Source: Acidiferrobacterales bacterium (GTDB lineage Bacteria; Pseudomonadota; Gammaproteobacteria; Acidiferrobacterales; Sulfurifustaceae). Taken from it: a stretch of DNA of 5,661 nucleotides. The stretch covers positions 1 to 5,661 of the forward strand of contig WGFP01000044.1 of the NCBI GenBank assembly GCA_015492195.1, written 5' to 3'. The notes under the pieces are model-generated. The model was given only the letters and a program-made list of their open reading frames with translations. It did no database searches and had not been told where the DNA came from. A program made the translations under genes and the position numbers. Numbering within the stretch: position 1 is the stretch's first letter; each line of letters begins with the position of its first letter. Below, piece after piece: positions 5,141 through 5,661 of this stretch.

Positions 5141-5661
5141 ATGCAAAGACGTAAATTCATCAAGAACATCGCCGGTGCCGGTGCGGCGGTTGCGGGCGCT
5201 AGTATCATCGCCACACCCGCCGGCGCCGCCAAAAAATTCAACTGGAAGATGGTCACCACCTGGCCGCCCAACTTTCCGGTGTTCCAGGAGGGCGTGGAAC
5301 GGTTCGCCAAAGAGGTGAAAGCGATCAGCGGCGGCCGCTTGAACATTCAGGTGTTCGCCGGTGGTCAGCTCGTCCCGCCGTTGCAAACCTTCGATGCCGT
5401 CTCGCAAGGGACGGTGCAGATGGGGCACGGCGCGGCGTATTACTGGGCCGGCAAGATCCCGGCAGCCCAGTTTTTTACTGCCGTGCCCTTCGGCCTAAAC
5501 GCCCAGGGGATGAATGCCTGGTTCTACGGCGGTGGCGGGATCAAACTTTGGCAGGAGCTTTACGGGCCCTACAACCTGGTGCCGTTTCCCATGGGCAACA
5601 CCGGCGTGCAGATGGGCGGCTGGTTCCGAAAAAAGATAAATTCCGTCAAAGACTTAAAGGG
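5141..5661 (+). CDS. TRAP transporter solute-binding receptor, DctP/TakP-like, Tat signal (truncated by window edge)
   Basis: These 173 codons encode the start of a periplasmic receptor for a tripartite ATP-independent (TRAP) transporter. Such receptors deliver organic acids to a DctQM membrane pair powered by ion gradients. The N-terminus is a twin-arginine signal (MQRRKFIKNIAG, then an Ala/Gly-rich hydrophobic stretch, likely cut after PAGA at about residue 29). The mature part fits the TakP-like branch of the DctP family: FNWKMVTTWPPNFPVFQEGV, SGGRLNIQVFAGGQLVPPLQ, FDAVSQGTVQMGHGAAYYW and NTGVQMGGWFRKKINSVKDL. TakP of Rhodobacter binds pyruvate and other 2-oxo acids. That ligand is only a hypothesis here, since many relatives differ. 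The full protein is usually about 360 residues, so roughly half is missing at the right edge. Its own promoter and ribosome binding site suggest it opens a dctPQM operon. Confidence 0.95.
   Translation, partial: MQRRKFIKNIAGAGAAVAGASIIATPAGAAKKFNWKMVTTWPPNFPVFQEGVERFAKEVKAISGGRLNIQVFAGGQLVPPLQTFDAVSQGTVQMGHGAAYYWAGKIPAAQFFTAVPFGLNAQGMNAWFYGGGGIKLWQELYGPYNLVPFPMGNTGVQMGGWFRKKINSVKDLK

Overview
This looks like a stretch of a gammaproteobacterial chromosome with moderately high GC. The main clue is gene order. A polA gene sits next to a DUF2782 gene and a thrB gene of the kinase-fold (ThrB2) type, a neighbourhood I know from Pseudomonas and other gammaproteobacteria. The polA, DUF2782 and ThrB proteins all resemble gammaproteobacterial versions. 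I cannot name the genus. A deep-branching, perhaps sulfur-oxidising, lineage is only an impression.

Layout: the 5' part of polA (DNA polymerase I, N-terminal 5'-nuclease domain) runs on the minus strand from 794 off the left edge. A 135-bp divergent intergenic region follows. The plus strand then carries a LOG/TIGR00730-family nucleotide phosphoribohydrolase-like gene (930-1679), a small exported DUF2782 protein (1735-2124), homoserine kinase thrB (2139-3137), a polytopic membrane protein of the BPSS1780 type (3167-4015) and an AcuC-like zinc deacetylase of the histone deacetylase superfamily (4067-5008). After a 132-bp gap comes the 5' part of a Tat-exported, TakP/DctP-type TRAP transporter receptor (5141 to the right edge). 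Both edge genes are cut by the window.

The LOG, DUF2782, thrB and membrane-protein genes are closely spaced (gaps of 55, 14 and 29 nt) and could be one transcript. The deacetylase has its own near-perfect -10 box, placed so that transcription would start on or beside its ATG. The TRAP gene has a strong sigma70-type promoter and a conventional ribosome binding site, and probably opens a dctPQM transport operon that continues beyond the window.

The content is mostly housekeeping and metabolism: DNA repair and replication, threonine synthesis, nucleotide salvage, protein deacylation and organic-acid uptake. I see no mobile elements, CRISPR arrays, RNA genes or defence-system genes. No undescribed multi-gene system is evident. 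The points most worth a second look are the apparent leaderless start of the deacetylase, the lysine/arginine-rich N-terminal extension of PolA, the odd translation start of the DUF2782 gene, and the general lack of Shine-Dalgarno sequences in the central gene run.
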